DNA from: Mesorhizobium sp. WSM4311
GTDB lineage: Bacteria; Pseudomonadota; Alphaproteobacteria; Rhizobiales; Rhizobiaceae
Reading direction: 5' to 3'
Length of the DNA stretch: 64,000 nt
Assembly (NCBI RefSeq): GCF_002295115.1
Contig: NZ_NSFV01000006.1
Span: 322,501 to 386,500, forward strand
Positions within the stretch are counted from its first letter, which is position 1. Every line of letters begins with the position of its first letter. Shown here piece by piece: positions 9,123 to 17,443 of the stretch. Under the pieces are notes generated by a model. It had not been told where the DNA came from and searched no databases. It saw only the letters and a program-made list of their open reading frames with translations. The translations under genes and the position numbers were made by a program.

Positions 9123-12053
9123 ATGGGCAATCCAGACATGACGAAAGCCAAGAGGTTTGCTGTGGATCAAGCTGCTACCGCGAATGACCAACCAGGCCTT
9201 TACAATTGGTTGGGTGCCAAGACGAGGAGTTTCGTTCGTTGGTGGCGAAGGTTTGATGGTTTTGTGAACCAGCCGTTGCCAACGGGCAGAGCGTGGTATT
9301 GGAGCTGGATTGCGCCCGATGGCTACGCCTGGTTCGTCCCGGTCCTGTCTCTCATGTTAATCGTCGTTATCGCGCTCGGCTGCCCGACATTCCACTTTAC
9401 GTTGGCCACGATCGGACTGTTGATATTCGGGCTTTCACTGTTGCTGGCGCTACATATCGGAGCGTGGTTGCAACCATGGGTCCAGCGATACCTTCTCGCT
9501 GGGCAGCTTGCGATCCTGGGTGTCTTGATCGCCCCAATGCTTCTCTTCACCCAACCTGAGACCTACGACGATCATTCAGGATCACTACGCCTGCACATTG
9601 GTGTCGCGATTGTCATCATCTTGGCGATCGCACTCGGCATGGCCTGGTGTGTAGCCGTGCGATTGTTCAATCCCCAAGGACGAAGTGAACTTGCGCAGGC
9701 GCTTCCCGCAGTCGACCTGTTTCCACCGACGAATCGCTACGACTTCATGGGGACCAGCCCTTTCGCAGCGCTGGTTTCCGCCTTGCTCATTGTGCCCGTC
9801 CGCTACCCGGTCGAGCTGCTTTTGCCTGGATCGCTATTGGTGCTCTTTGTACCGGATCGATTTCTTTGGTGGGTGTTTGCAATTGTCGGCGTTCTCTGCT
9901 GGGCAGTGCTCTTCCTCGGCGTGCTTTTCGAAAGATTGATGGAAGTTCTTAAAACTATCGGTCGTCTCTTCTTCATAGGCCCGCAACTTGCCATAAGCTT
10001 GCTGGTGATTGTCGTTGCCCTGGCGCGCTTGGGTGACGTGCACTACATCACTTATCTGTTCAACGCAGGCAGCACCGGATACGGCAATACCAAGATCATG
10101 GGCTACCTCGCTTTTTTCTATTTGGCGGCGTGGTACTACGCGTTCTGGTGCGATCAATTCGCGGCGCGGAGAATTCTCCATCTACTTGGTGGCAGTGTTG
10201 CCGCTGGGCCTCCCTTTGAGCTGCGATACGACTACATCGGTAACCAGCCTACCAGCCCCATCAAGCCGAACGGTCGCCTGGTAGCGCTGCATGGGGCGGG
10301 ACGATTGAAAATTCAGGGCGAGTATAAGAAGGGATACGAAGCCCAGGGGGCAGCCTTACAGTTCCAGACTCCATCGGAACTGCTGTCCACTTTTCGCCGG
10401 CAGATCGAACAGATGCCGGCATCAAAGAGCGTATTCCCCGACCCACTGCCGAGCTTGCGCGACTTTCAACGTTCCGCACTGGTCTTTCCGGTAATCACAA
10501 GCACCTTGGCCTTCATTTTGATAGCCGGGCCGTCTTGGGTCTCGTTCTTCCACGCGGCTCAGCCTGCCGAACTGGAAATCCATTCGATGGCGCCCAAGAA
10601 CCTCGACCCCGCCAGCTTTTTGCGGTCTGAGACCGGGCAAACAGGCGCTTGCCCGCCCTTAGGCCCGAGCGATGCCAGAATTGCCATTGCCGCTTCTGGC
10701 GGTGGCACTCGCGCCGCCATCTACACGGCATCAGTCCTTCACGGGCTCGCACAACAAGGCAAGATCTGTAACGTCGTCCTCGTCAGTGGTGTATCCGGTG
10801 GCAGTGCCGCTCTAGCCTACTTTGCCTTGCATGAGCGCGAACTGCGGCGACCCGGTGATCCAGACAATGACGCTTGGGGGAATTTTTCGAAGGTCATGGC
10901 GGATCCCTTCATCGAGGACGTTCTCGAAAGAGCCGGTGATCTGCGGACAACCTTTGGACGGCGAAGCTGGCAGCCGGCTGTGTGCGGTGAAAATCCCCTG
11001 AAAGATGAGCACGTGGACGGATGGATCCCGGCGCGAACCCGTTTGGGCAATATCCTTGCAGAGTCGTTCGTCTGCAACATGGGTGCGGGAGTGATGGGAT
11101 CGCCGCCTTTCGGCTTGATGTTCAACACGTCGTTGCTGGGTTCGTTTGAAGCCAAGCCAACAACCTGTACTGATGACAATCTTTCATTTCCAGAACTCGC
11201 CGCGAAATGTCCAAAACTGCTTGACGGCAGCGTTGCGGGCGGGCGGCTGGTGCTGACGAACCTCAAGGCGCCCAACCAGGGGGCGGCGGCGAATGAACCG
11301 GCCGTGATGAAAGTCGTCCCTATCGATGACGTAAACCTTTCAATCGCCCGCGCCGCCGCCCTCAGTTCGAATTTTCCGCCCGTTTTCTCCGACGCAGCCA
11401 TCGATGTATTACCGGATGGAACAGACTCTGTCCGACAGCGCTATTGGGTGACGGACGGCGGCGCGGTTGAAAACCGCGGTACAATGACGCTTTACCTTTT
11501 TGTTCGAGACGCCCTGAAATCGTTGGACAAGTCCGTGCCTCTGGCGCCGCTTCACATCGTCATTGCCGACGTATCTGCTTCGGCTGGAGGCTATACTGAG
11601 AGCTTTGGCTTCAATTCGGTGCTGCAGGCGGGTGGGCAACTCGGCTTGGGAATGGAAGGTGAAGTGTTCTCCGACATACACGACATCTATTGCGAGCACC
11701 GATCGATCGCTACCCGGCATGAGCTCGATATGCCTCGGGTGTTGCGCGACGGCATCGGCACGCACTGGCTGCTGCCGGGATCACTCACCTTCACGGAGCC
11801 GACGCAGGGATCGGTGACGCTATATTCGGCTGACCTCAAAAAGCTTGTCGTTGCTTTGTTCAGCAGGGACATTCCAAAGTTCGATGACCAGAAGGACGCG
11901 AGTAGGGTTTTTGACTGGGCGAAAGATCCCGCGTTAGAGCACCCTACTTTGGAGTCGAGATGGAACGAGCTTCTTGCCGTGATCTCAAACACCAAGGCGA
12001 CTTCCAATGACTGTGTCGATCGGAGCAAAGGCGGTGCCGCCTTCGTCCAGTGA
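9123..12053 (+). CDS. Multi-span membrane protein with C-terminal patatin-like phospholipase domain
   Basis: A protein of about 976 residues. The N-terminal half carries roughly eight to ten hydrophobic segments (for example FVPVLSLMLIVVIALG and LRLHIGVAIVIILAIALG). The C-terminal half is a patatin lipase: an oxyanion-hole motif SGGGTRAA near residue 523, the nucleophile Ser558 in GVSGGS, and the dyad Asp778 in VTDGGAVENRG. The patatin fold hydrolyses acyl lipids, so a membrane-anchored phospholipase is likely. The frame is open up to 8985, but the extra 46 residues look non-coding, so ATG 9123 was chosen; ATG 9138 is also possible. It stands alone between the lysozyme-like gene and the convergent FliJ-like gene. 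It lacks the CBASS cyclase partner, so it is not an obvious defence effector. Confidence 0.8.
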   Translation: MGNPDMTKAKRFAVDQAATANDQPGLYNWLGAKTRSFVRWWRRFDGFVNQPLPTGRAWYWSWIAPDGYAWFVPVLSLMLIVVIALGCPTFHFTLATIGLLIFGLSLLLALHIGAWLQPWVQRYLLAGQLAILGVLIAPMLLFTQPETYDDHSGSLRLHIGVAIVIILAIALGMAWCVAVRLFNPQGRSELAQALPAVDLFPPTNRYDFMGTSPFAALVSALLIVPVRYPVELLLPGSLLVLFVPDRFLWWVFAIVGVLCWAVLFLGVLFERLMEVLKTIGRLFFIGPQLAISLLVIVVALARLGDVHYITYLFNAGSTGYGNTKIMGYLAFFYLAAWYYAFWCDQFAARRILHLLGGSVAAGPPFELRYDYIGNQPTSPIKPNGRLVALHGAGRLKIQGEYKKGYEAQGAALQFQTPSELLSTFRRQIEQMPASKSVFPDPLPSLRDFQRSALVFPVITSTLAFILIAGPSWVSFFHAAQPAELEIHSMAPKNLDPASFLRSETGQTGACPPLGPSDARIAIAASGGGTRAAIYTASVLHGLAQQGKICNVVLVSGVSGGSAALAYFALHERELRRPGDPDNDAWGNFSKVMADPFIEDVLERAGDLRTTFGRRSWQPAVCGENPLKDEHVDGWIPARTRLGNILAESFVCNMGAGVMGSPPFGLMFNTSLLGSFEAKPTTCTDDNLSFPELAAKCPKLLDGSVAGGRLVLTNLKAPNQGAAANEPAVMKVVPIDDVNLSIARAAALSSNFPPVFSDAAIDVLPDGTDSVRQRYWVTDGGAVENRGTMTLYLFVRDALKSLDKSVPLAPLHIVIADVSASAGGYTESFGFNSVLQAGGQLGLGMEGEVFSDIHDIYCEHRSIATRHELDMPRVLRDGIGTHWLLPGSLTFTEPTQGSVTLYSADLKKLVVALFSRDIPKFDDQKDASRVFDWAKDPALEHPTLESRWNELLAVISNTKATSNDCVDRSKGGAAFVQ

Positions 12054-12134
12054 TGTCAGCTGGGGTGCCGTTGGAGGCACGAACGCGCACATTTGTCGTT
12101 GAACGAATCGTAGCGAGGGAAGCGATTCCCGCAG

Positions 12135-12518
12135 CTATTCCTCGTTCCGCTTCTGCGCGATCAGATCCAGCCGTTCGCGGTCGGAGCGTTCGCGCTCGTC
12201 GCGGTTGCGCACCTCCTTGTAGGCGCGCTCGACCATGTTGGTGCGGGCATTTGCCGTGGCGATGAGGCCGGCCTCCTGCCTGGCGCTTTCCAGGCTCTTC
12301 TCCTGGCGCACCACCGCCTGGGCGATGCGGCGGTGATAGAGATCGGGGAACAGGCCGGAGAGCGAATTGTCCTGGTCGAAATGGCCGATCAATTCCTTGG
12401 CCTCGGTCTCCGCCGCGTTTGCCGCGGCGAGGAAAGTGGCGTGGCGGGTCTCGTGCAGCGCCTTCAGTTGCTCCTGCACCTTGACCAGTTTCCGCAGACG
12501 GTCCTTGCGCGTGCTCAT
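12135..12518 (-). CDS. FliJ-like flagellar export protein
   Basis: A 127-residue, highly charged, almost wholly helical protein (long runs rich in E, R, K, A) typical of the FliJ coiled-coil chaperone-escort family. In rhizobial flagellar loci a gene of this size follows fliR. It starts 1 bp after the fliR stop, with a GAGG ribosome site inside the fliR end. It probably binds the export gate FlhA and the ATPase FliI. Sequence similarity to enteric FliJ is weak, so the assignment rests on size, helix content and position. The 81 bp after its stop, before the convergent patatin gene, show no clear terminator. Confidence 0.65.
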   Translation of the reverse strand: MSTRKDRLRKLVKVQEQLKALHETRHATFLAAANAAETEAKELIGHFDQDNSLSGLFPDLYHRRIAQAVVRQEKSLESARQEAGLIATANARTNMVERAYKEVRNRDERERSDRERLDLIAQKRNEE

Positions 12519-12519
12519 C

Positions 12520-13272
12520 TCACCTCGCCAAAGTCAGGTCGACGAAGCCGTCGACGAACAGCGACAGCATGGTGCCGATGGCGAAATAGAAGATGATCAT
12601 GCCGCCGGCGATGACGAAGGGCTGGGAAATGAAATAGATCGGGATCTGCGGGGTCAGCTTGTTGACGAAGCCGATCGTCAGATTGACCAGAATGGCATAG
12701 GCGACGAACGGGCTGCCGAGGCGGATGACCAGGAAGAAGGTGTCCGACACGGTGTCGGTGATGTCGACCAGCGCCGCTTGCGGGTTGAAGAAGACGTTGA
12801 CCGGTGCGACCGTGTAGGACGCCACCAAAGCGCGGACGATTTCGTGGTCGAAGTCGAAGACGAACAGCATCAACAGCGCCGAGAACGAGATGATGGCGGC
12901 AAGGGCTGCCTGCGGTTCCGGTTCCTCGATCGCCGGCCCGCCCGAGCCGCCATAGCCGATCAGCATGGCGATGGCCGAGCCCATGAAGCGCAGCGCTTCC
13001 ATGTAGAGCCTGGTCATGGCGCCGATAAGCCCGCCGACCAGGAGTTCCGAGATGATCATCGGCACCAGGATCTGCGGGCGCGGATCGACGAAAGGAATGA
13101 TGCGGTCCCACAGGAACGCAAGCAGGCCACCGGTGGCGGCGACCGCCACGAACAGCCTGACCTGCACCGGCACGCGGGCGCTGGACAGGCCCGGCATCAG
13201 CATGAAGCAGGCGCCGATGCGGCAGAAGGCGAGGAACGCCGCGATGACGACGCTCTGCGAGAGAAGGCTCAC
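12520..13272 (-). CDS. fliR: Flagellar export gate protein FliR
   Basis: A 250-residue integral membrane protein with about six spans and the typical FliR opening (VVIAAFLAFCRIGACFMLMPG). It also has the family loop NLTIGFVNKLTPQIPIYFISQPFVIAGG near residues 190-220. FliR joins FliP and FliQ in the core export gate of the flagellar type III apparatus. The start codon is GTG and overlaps the flhA stop (GTGA), which suggests translational coupling. FliP and FliQ are encoded elsewhere in this window (43858-44589 and 27954-28220). Confidence 0.95.
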   Translation of the reverse strand: MSLLSQSVVIAAFLAFCRIGACFMLMPGLSSARVPVQVRLFVAVAATGGLLAFLWDRIIPFVDPRPQILVPMIISELLVGGLIGAMTRLYMEALRFMGSAIAMLIGYGGSGGPAIEEPEPQAALAAIISFSALLMLFVFDFDHEIVRALVASYTVAPVNVFFNPQAALVDITDTVSDTFFLVIRLGSPFVAYAILVNLTIGFVNKLTPQIPIYFISQPFVIAGGMIIFYFAIGTMLSLFVDGFVDLTLAR

Positions 13273-15356
13273 GATATGGTCCCGAGCACCCTGATCTCGA
13301 CGCCCTTGGCGATTTCGACATGGGAGAGCACCGGCAGCGTGGTGAACAACCGCTCGATGATCATGCGCACATAGGGGCGGGCGTCCGGCGCTGTGACGAG
13401 AACGAAGCGCTCGCCGGCCTCGAGGAATTTCTTGATCGCCTTGGTGGCGTCCTGGCCGAATTCCTCGAGCTGACGCGGATCGATGTCGAACTCGCGCACC
13501 TCGCCCTTGGCGTCGCGCTTGAGGCTCTGGTGGAAGGCGAGATCCCAGCGGTTGCCGAGCCGCAGCACCTTGAGCACGCCGCCTTCCGAGAGGTCGCCGC
13601 AGATCTGCTGGGCCATGCGGATGCGGACATGCTCGACGATCTGCTCGGTGCGGCGCACATGCGGCGCGATCTCGGCGATGGCCTCGATGATCAGATGCAG
13701 ATTGCGGATCGAGACGCGTTCGGCGAGCAGCAGCTTCAGCACCGCCTGCAGGCCGGGATAGGAGATGTGCGTGGTGCAGATCTCGTCGGCCAGCTTGCGG
13801 TATTCCTGGTCCTGGCGCTCGAGCAGCGCCTTCATGTCCTTGTAGGACAGGAGCTGCGGAAGGTTGTTGCGGATGACTTCCGAGAGATGGGTGAGCAGCA
13901 CCGACATGTTGTCGGCGAAGGTGTAGTTCTCGCGTTTCAAATCCTCGGCGAAGGTTTCCATGACGGAATAGGCACGCATTCCGAAGGCCGGCTCGCGGAT
14001 CTCTTCACCGGGGATTTCGGGAACTTCGCGGCTGCCGAGCAGAACCATGATCTCACCGACGCGCATCGAATATTCGGCGACCACCGTGCCATGCACCTTG
14101 ATCTGATAGCTCTTCGGCGGGATGGCGAAATCGTCGGCAACGCGCACTTCCGGCACGACGAAGCCGTATTGCTGGGCGAACTTCTTGCGCATCTTGGCCA
14201 TGCGGAAGACCAGCTCCTGATGTGACACGAGCAGCCGGGTCGACAGCTGCTTGCCGATCAGCAGTTCTATCTCGGCGGTGGCGAGCGAGGCCTTGACCGA
14301 GTTCTTCTCTTCCTCGGCCTTGGTCGCCTTTTCCTGGGTCTTCAGCGCCTCGGCCTCGGCGAGGACGCGGTTGGCGCGCATCGGGATGATGTAGCCGAGG
14401 CCAGCCATGCCGCCGGCCAGTGCGAAGAAGGGGAACAGCGGCAGGCCGGGCATCAGGCCGAGCAGCACCAGCAGCGCTGCCGCCACGTAAAGCGCGCGCG
14501 GATGGGCGCCGAGCTGGCCGAACACGGCCTGGTTGGTCGAGCCGCGGGTGCCGCCCTTGGAAACCAGCAGGCCGGCGGCGAGCGAAACGATCAGCGCCGG
14601 GATCTGGGTGACGAGACCATCGCCGACCGACAGCTTGATGAACACGTCGGCGGCCTCGCCCATGCCCATGCCGTGCCTGATGTAGCCGATGGCGATACCG
14701 CCGACGATGTTGATGGCGGTGATGATGAGGCCGGCGATGGCGTCGCCCCGTACGAATTTCGAGGCGCCGTCCATCGAGCCGAAGAAAGAGCTTTCTTCTT
14801 CCAGTTCGCGGCGGCGCAACTGCGCGGTCTTGTCGTCGATCATGCCGGCGGAAAGGTCGGCGTCGATCGACATCTGCTTGCCGGGGATGGCGTCGAGGGT
14901 GAAGCGGGCGCCGACTTCGGCGATACGCGTGGCGCCCTTGGTGATGACGATGAAGTTCACCACAATCAGGATCATGAAGACGATGAGGCCGATGACGAAG
15001 TCGCTGGCCATCACCAGCTTGGAGAAGCCGGCAATGACATAGCCTGCGGCGTGCGTGCCCTCATTGCCATGCGACAGGATCATGCGCGTGGTGGCGATGT
15101 TGAGGGACAGCCGCAGCATCGTGGCGATGAGCAGCACGGTCGGGAACGAGGAGAAGTCGAGCGGCCGCTGGATCCACAGCGCCACCATCAGGATCAGCAC
15201 CGAAAGCGCGATCGAGAAGGCGAGGCCGATGTCGATAAGGAAGGCCGGGATCGGCAGGAACAGCACGGCCAGGATGATGACGATGCCGAGCGCGAAGAAG
15301 ATGTCGCGGCCGTTCTTGGCCACCGCGCCGGGCTGGATGCTTTCGCTGATCGCCAT
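13269..15356 (-). CDS. flhA: Flagellar export gate protein FlhA
   Basis: A 695-residue protein with an N-terminal membrane half of about eight spans and a large cytoplasmic C-terminal half. The FHIPEP family signature is visible as ARFTLDAIPGKQMSID near residue 150. FlhA forms the cytoplasmic ring that receives export substrates and uses the proton motive force. The ATG at 15356 (MAISES) was chosen because residues upstream of it look non-coding. It is the first gene of flhA-fliR-fliJ-like. In Sinorhizobium this set directly follows fliQ, but here about 12.6 kb of other genes lie between them. Confidence 0.96.
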   Translation of the reverse strand: MAISESIQPGAVAKNGRDIFFALGIVIILAVLFLPIPAFLIDIGLAFSIALSVLILMVALWIQRPLDFSSFPTVLLIATMLRLSLNIATTRMILSHGNEGTHAAGYVIAGFSKLVMASDFVIGLIVFMILIVVNFIVITKGATRIAEVGARFTLDAIPGKQMSIDADLSAGMIDDKTAQLRRRELEEESSFFGSMDGASKFVRGDAIAGLIITAINIVGGIAIGYIRHGMGMGEAADVFIKLSVGDGLVTQIPALIVSLAAGLLVSKGGTRGSTNQAVFGQLGAHPRALYVAAALLVLLGLMPGLPLFPFFALAGGMAGLGYIIPMRANRVLAEAEALKTQEKATKAEEEKNSVKASLATAEIELLIGKQLSTRLLVSHQELVFRMAKMRKKFAQQYGFVVPEVRVADDFAIPPKSYQIKVHGTVVAEYSMRVGEIMVLLGSREVPEIPGEEIREPAFGMRAYSVMETFAEDLKRENYTFADNMSVLLTHLSEVIRNNLPQLLSYKDMKALLERQDQEYRKLADEICTTHISYPGLQAVLKLLLAERVSIRNLHLIIEAIAEIAPHVRRTEQIVEHVRIRMAQQICGDLSEGGVLKVLRLGNRWDLAFHQSLKRDAKGEVREFDIDPRQLEEFGQDATKAIKKFLEAGERFVLVTAPDARPYVRMIIERLFTTLPVLSHVEIAKGVEIRVLGTIS

Positions 15357-15406
15357 ATAAGTCCTCGAACCATAGACTGCCGCGCATGGGACAGCCCGGC
15401 GAGGGT

Positions 15407-15446
15407 AGCTGGCCAAGCTTGCGCGAGGGTGGGAGAGTGGCCAGCT
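15407..15446. promoter_or_regulatory. Perfect 9-bp inverted repeat between flhA and monooxygenase-like gene
   Basis: The arms AGCTGGCCA (15407-15415) and TGGCCAGCT (15438-15446) are perfect, with a 22-bp spacer, in the 116-bp divergent intergenic region. It could be an operator serving either gene or a transcript hairpin before the plus-strand gene. No regulator is identified. Confidence 0.4.
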
Positions 15447-15472
15447 CGACGATCCCGCAAGGAGGAAGACCC

Positions 15473-15772
15473 ATGCTTCTCATCATCGGCACGATCCGCT
15501 TGCCTGCAGGAAAGCTGGAGGAGGCAAGGCCGGCGATGGAGCGCATGATCTCGGGCAGCCGCGCCGAGGATGGTTGCCTCGAATATTCTTACGCGCGGGA
15601 TGTGCTGGATGCGGGGCTGATCCGGGTTACCGAGGTGTGGCGCGACAGGGCGGCGTTCGATGCGCATTTCCGCTCGCCGCACATCGCCGAATGGCGCGCG
15701 AGCTGGCCGGCGCTTGGCATCGGCGAGCGCAACCTTGTGCTCTACGAGGCCGGTGAGCCCATGCCCACCTGA
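15473..15772 (+). CDS. ABM-domain (antibiotic biosynthesis monooxygenase-type) protein
   Basis: A 99-residue single-domain protein of the dimeric alpha-beta barrel ABM fold (LLIIGTIRLPAGKLEEAR, then GCLEYSYARDVLDAGLIRVTE and the EVWRDRAAFDAHFRSPHI motif). Members include quinol monooxygenases and haem-degrading enzymes, but many small copies are uncharacterised. The ATG is preceded by GGAGGAAG at ideal spacing; upstream in-frame codons were rejected for that reason. It converges with the MarR-type gene that ends 26 bp downstream. Confidence 0.85.
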   Translation: MLLIIGTIRLPAGKLEEARPAMERMISGSRAEDGCLEYSYARDVLDAGLIRVTEVWRDRAAFDAHFRSPHIAEWRASWPALGIGERNLVLYEAGEPMPT

Positions 15773-15797
15773 TCGGCTGGTCAGCAACCGGCAATAA

Positions 15798-16277
15798 TCA
15801 GGACTCGGCTGTTGCGGCCATGGCGACGCCGACCAGCCAGCGCCTGACGGCGCGTTCTTCCGCTTCCGACAACCCCTGCGTCAGCTCGCTCTCGATCGCC
15901 CGCACGCGCTGGCGGCAGGCGTGCAGCAGTGCGCGACCGCTGTCGCTGAGATCGATGTGCTGGATGCGGCCGTGAACGGCATGCGGCTTGCGCACCAGCG
16001 AGCCGGCCCGCTCGAGATTGGCGACGATGACGCTGAGCGTTTGCGGGGTGAGCAGCGCCAGCCGGGCCAGATCGGCATTGGAGAGACCGGGATAGGCCGC
16101 AAGCATGGTCAGCGTGGCAAATTGCGGCTGCGTCACGCCGAGATCGCCCAGCGCACGGTCCATTCTGAGCCGATGCGCGCCGGCGGCCTGGCGCAGGAGA
16201 TAGCCGAGATAGCCTTCCTCGCCGCGTTTGCCTTCGCCGGGGGCGGGTATCGATGCGTGCGGATTCGGCTTGCGCAT
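15798..16277 (-). CDS. MarR-family transcriptional regulator
   Basis: A 159-residue MarR-type winged-helix regulator. It shows the family pattern QPQFATLTMLAAYPGLSNAD (helix), LARLALLTPQTLSVIVANLE (recognition helix), and a wing with RIQHIDLSDSGRALL. The ATG at 16277 was chosen because residues upstream of it run through the intergenic promoter. It is divergent from the epimerase gene at 16340, with a perfect palindrome between them, so it likely represses itself and that neighbour. The ligand is unknown. Confidence 0.88.
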   Translation of the reverse strand: MRKPNPHASIPAPGEGKRGEEGYLGYLLRQAAGAHRLRMDRALGDLGVTQPQFATLTMLAAYPGLSNADLARLALLTPQTLSVIVANLERAGSLVRKPHAVHGRIQHIDLSDSGRALLHACRQRVRAIESELTQGLSEAEERAVRRWLVGVAMAATAES

Positions 16278-16281
16278 AATG

Positions 16282-16293
16282 TAAGAGCTCTTA
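16282..16293. promoter_or_regulatory. Palindrome TAAGAGCTCTTA, candidate MarR operator
   Basis: A perfect 12-bp palindrome in the 62-bp gap between the divergent MarR-type gene and the epimerase gene. It lies only 5 bp upstream of the MarR start codon, within the expected promoter/leader. MarR proteins bind palindromes of this kind as dimers. The assignment is positional. Confidence 0.5.
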
Positions 16294-16339
16294 TATCTTG
16301 TTCGTGCACTGATATTAAGACAATGCGGAGTCCCTGACG

Positions 16340-17068
16340 ATGGGTCATAGAATCTTTCTTGCCGGCGCCTCCGGCGCCATCGGCCAGCGACTGATCCCGC
16401 AACTTCTGGCCGCCGGTCATCAGGTAACGGGCACCACGCGCAATGCGGACAAGGCCGCGACATTGCGCGCCCTCGGAGTCGGGCCGGCGGTCGTGGACGT
16501 CTTCGATGCCGAGGCGCTGTCGCGCGCGATGCTCGCCGCCCAGCCGGACATCGTCGTCCATCAGCTGACCGACCTGCCGCCAGGGCTGGATCCGAGCCGG
16601 ATGGGCGAGGCGGTCGTGCGCAATGCCCGCATCCGCGACGAAGGCACGCGCAATCTGGTCGCGGTCGCCCTCGCGTCCGGTGTCCGGCGCATGGTGGCGC
16701 AAAGCATCGCCTGGGCCTATGCGCCGGGCTCGGAGCCGCATGGCGAGGCCGACCCTCTGGATGGTGGCGCGAGTGGCAATCGCGGCATCAGCGTCAGTGG
16801 CGTCATCGCCTTGGAAAAGGCCGTTCTCAACGCGCCATTCGCCGGCGTCGTGCTGCGATATGGCCAGCTCTATGGGCCGGGAACAGGAACCGACACGGCC
16901 GCCGGCGCATCGCCGCTGCATGTCGATGCGGCCGCCTATGCCGCGCTGCTCGCGCTCGACAAGGGGGCGCCTGGCGCCTTCAACGTGGCGGAACCCAACC
17001 CGGCAGTCTCGACGCAAAAGGCGGTCGAGGAGCTGGGTTGGCGCGCGGACTTCCGTTTGCCTGCCTGA
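16340..17068 (+). CDS. NAD(P)-dependent epimerase/dehydratase family protein
   Basis: A 242-residue extended short-chain dehydrogenase. The Rossmann glycine motif GASGAIGQR is at residues 9-17, and SIAWAYAPG and LRYGQLYGPG correspond to the active-site and later family blocks. The catalytic Tyr-x-x-x-Lys is not clear in the usual form, so catalytic activity on a sugar nucleotide is doubtful; atypical SDRs that act on small molecules are a better guess. It is divergent from the MarR-type regulator, which probably controls it. Confidence 0.82.
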   Translation: MGHRIFLAGASGAIGQRLIPQLLAAGHQVTGTTRNADKAATLRALGVGPAVVDVFDAEALSRAMLAAQPDIVVHQLTDLPPGLDPSRMGEAVVRNARIRDEGTRNLVAVALASGVRRMVAQSIAWAYAPGSEPHGEADPLDGGASGNRGISVSGVIALEKAVLNAPFAGVVLRYGQLYGPGTGTDTAAGASPLHVDAAAYAALLALDKGAPGAFNVAEPNPAVSTQKAVEELGWRADFRLPA

Positions 17069-17131
17069 ATTCGGAGACGTCGATATGATCGGCAATCAAG
17101 CTCGCTTGCGCACCGGCCAATCTCTTATCGC

Positions 17132-17443
17132 CTAGCAGGCGTTGACCTGCCTGCAGGACCAACCTCCGCCATCGGTATCGTGGCAATCTTCATAGCTGCC
17201 GTAACACGTGTTCGTTGAATTACGGTACCAAGGATAACCGCCAGGACAGCAGACATCCTGCTGTGCGGTCCGAAGAAGTTCTTCTGCGGGCCGGCTCCGT
17301 TTTTCCGTATTGCCTCCCGCAAAAGGAGACATGGGGTATGAAATACTCAACTTAACTGGCATGTCTATGTCTGAATGGCTCATTGCAGACGAGCTCAAAA
17401 AAATCGTGCAAGCAGCCAATGAAAACAATCCCCGCGCAATCAT
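17132..17443 (-). CDS. Small secreted cysteine-rich protein of unknown function
   Basis: A 103-residue protein starting MIARGLFSLAACTIFLSSSAM, a clear signal peptide of about 20-22 residues. The last 40 residues contain six cysteines (VCCPGG, NTC, EDC, SC, NAC), enough for three disulfides, plus many Gly, Tyr and Trp. The ATG at 17443 has a GGAGG ribosome site, so the longer upstream frame was rejected. The gene reads less GC-rich than its neighbours, which suggests acquisition. I do not recognise the family. It is probably a periplasmic or secreted disulfide-stabilised peptide. Confidence 0.65.
   Translation of the reverse strand: MIARGLFSLAACTIFLSSSAMSHSDIDMPVKLSISYPMSPFAGGNTEKRSRPAEELLRTAQQDVCCPGGYPWYRNSTNTCYGSYEDCHDTDGGGWSCRQVNAC

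Noticed and set aside
7563..12053. Possible prophage or abortive-infection system (lysozyme plus patatin)
   Set aside because: No capsid, terminase, integrase or cyclase genes are near; the lipase has a membrane half not seen in CBASS effectors.
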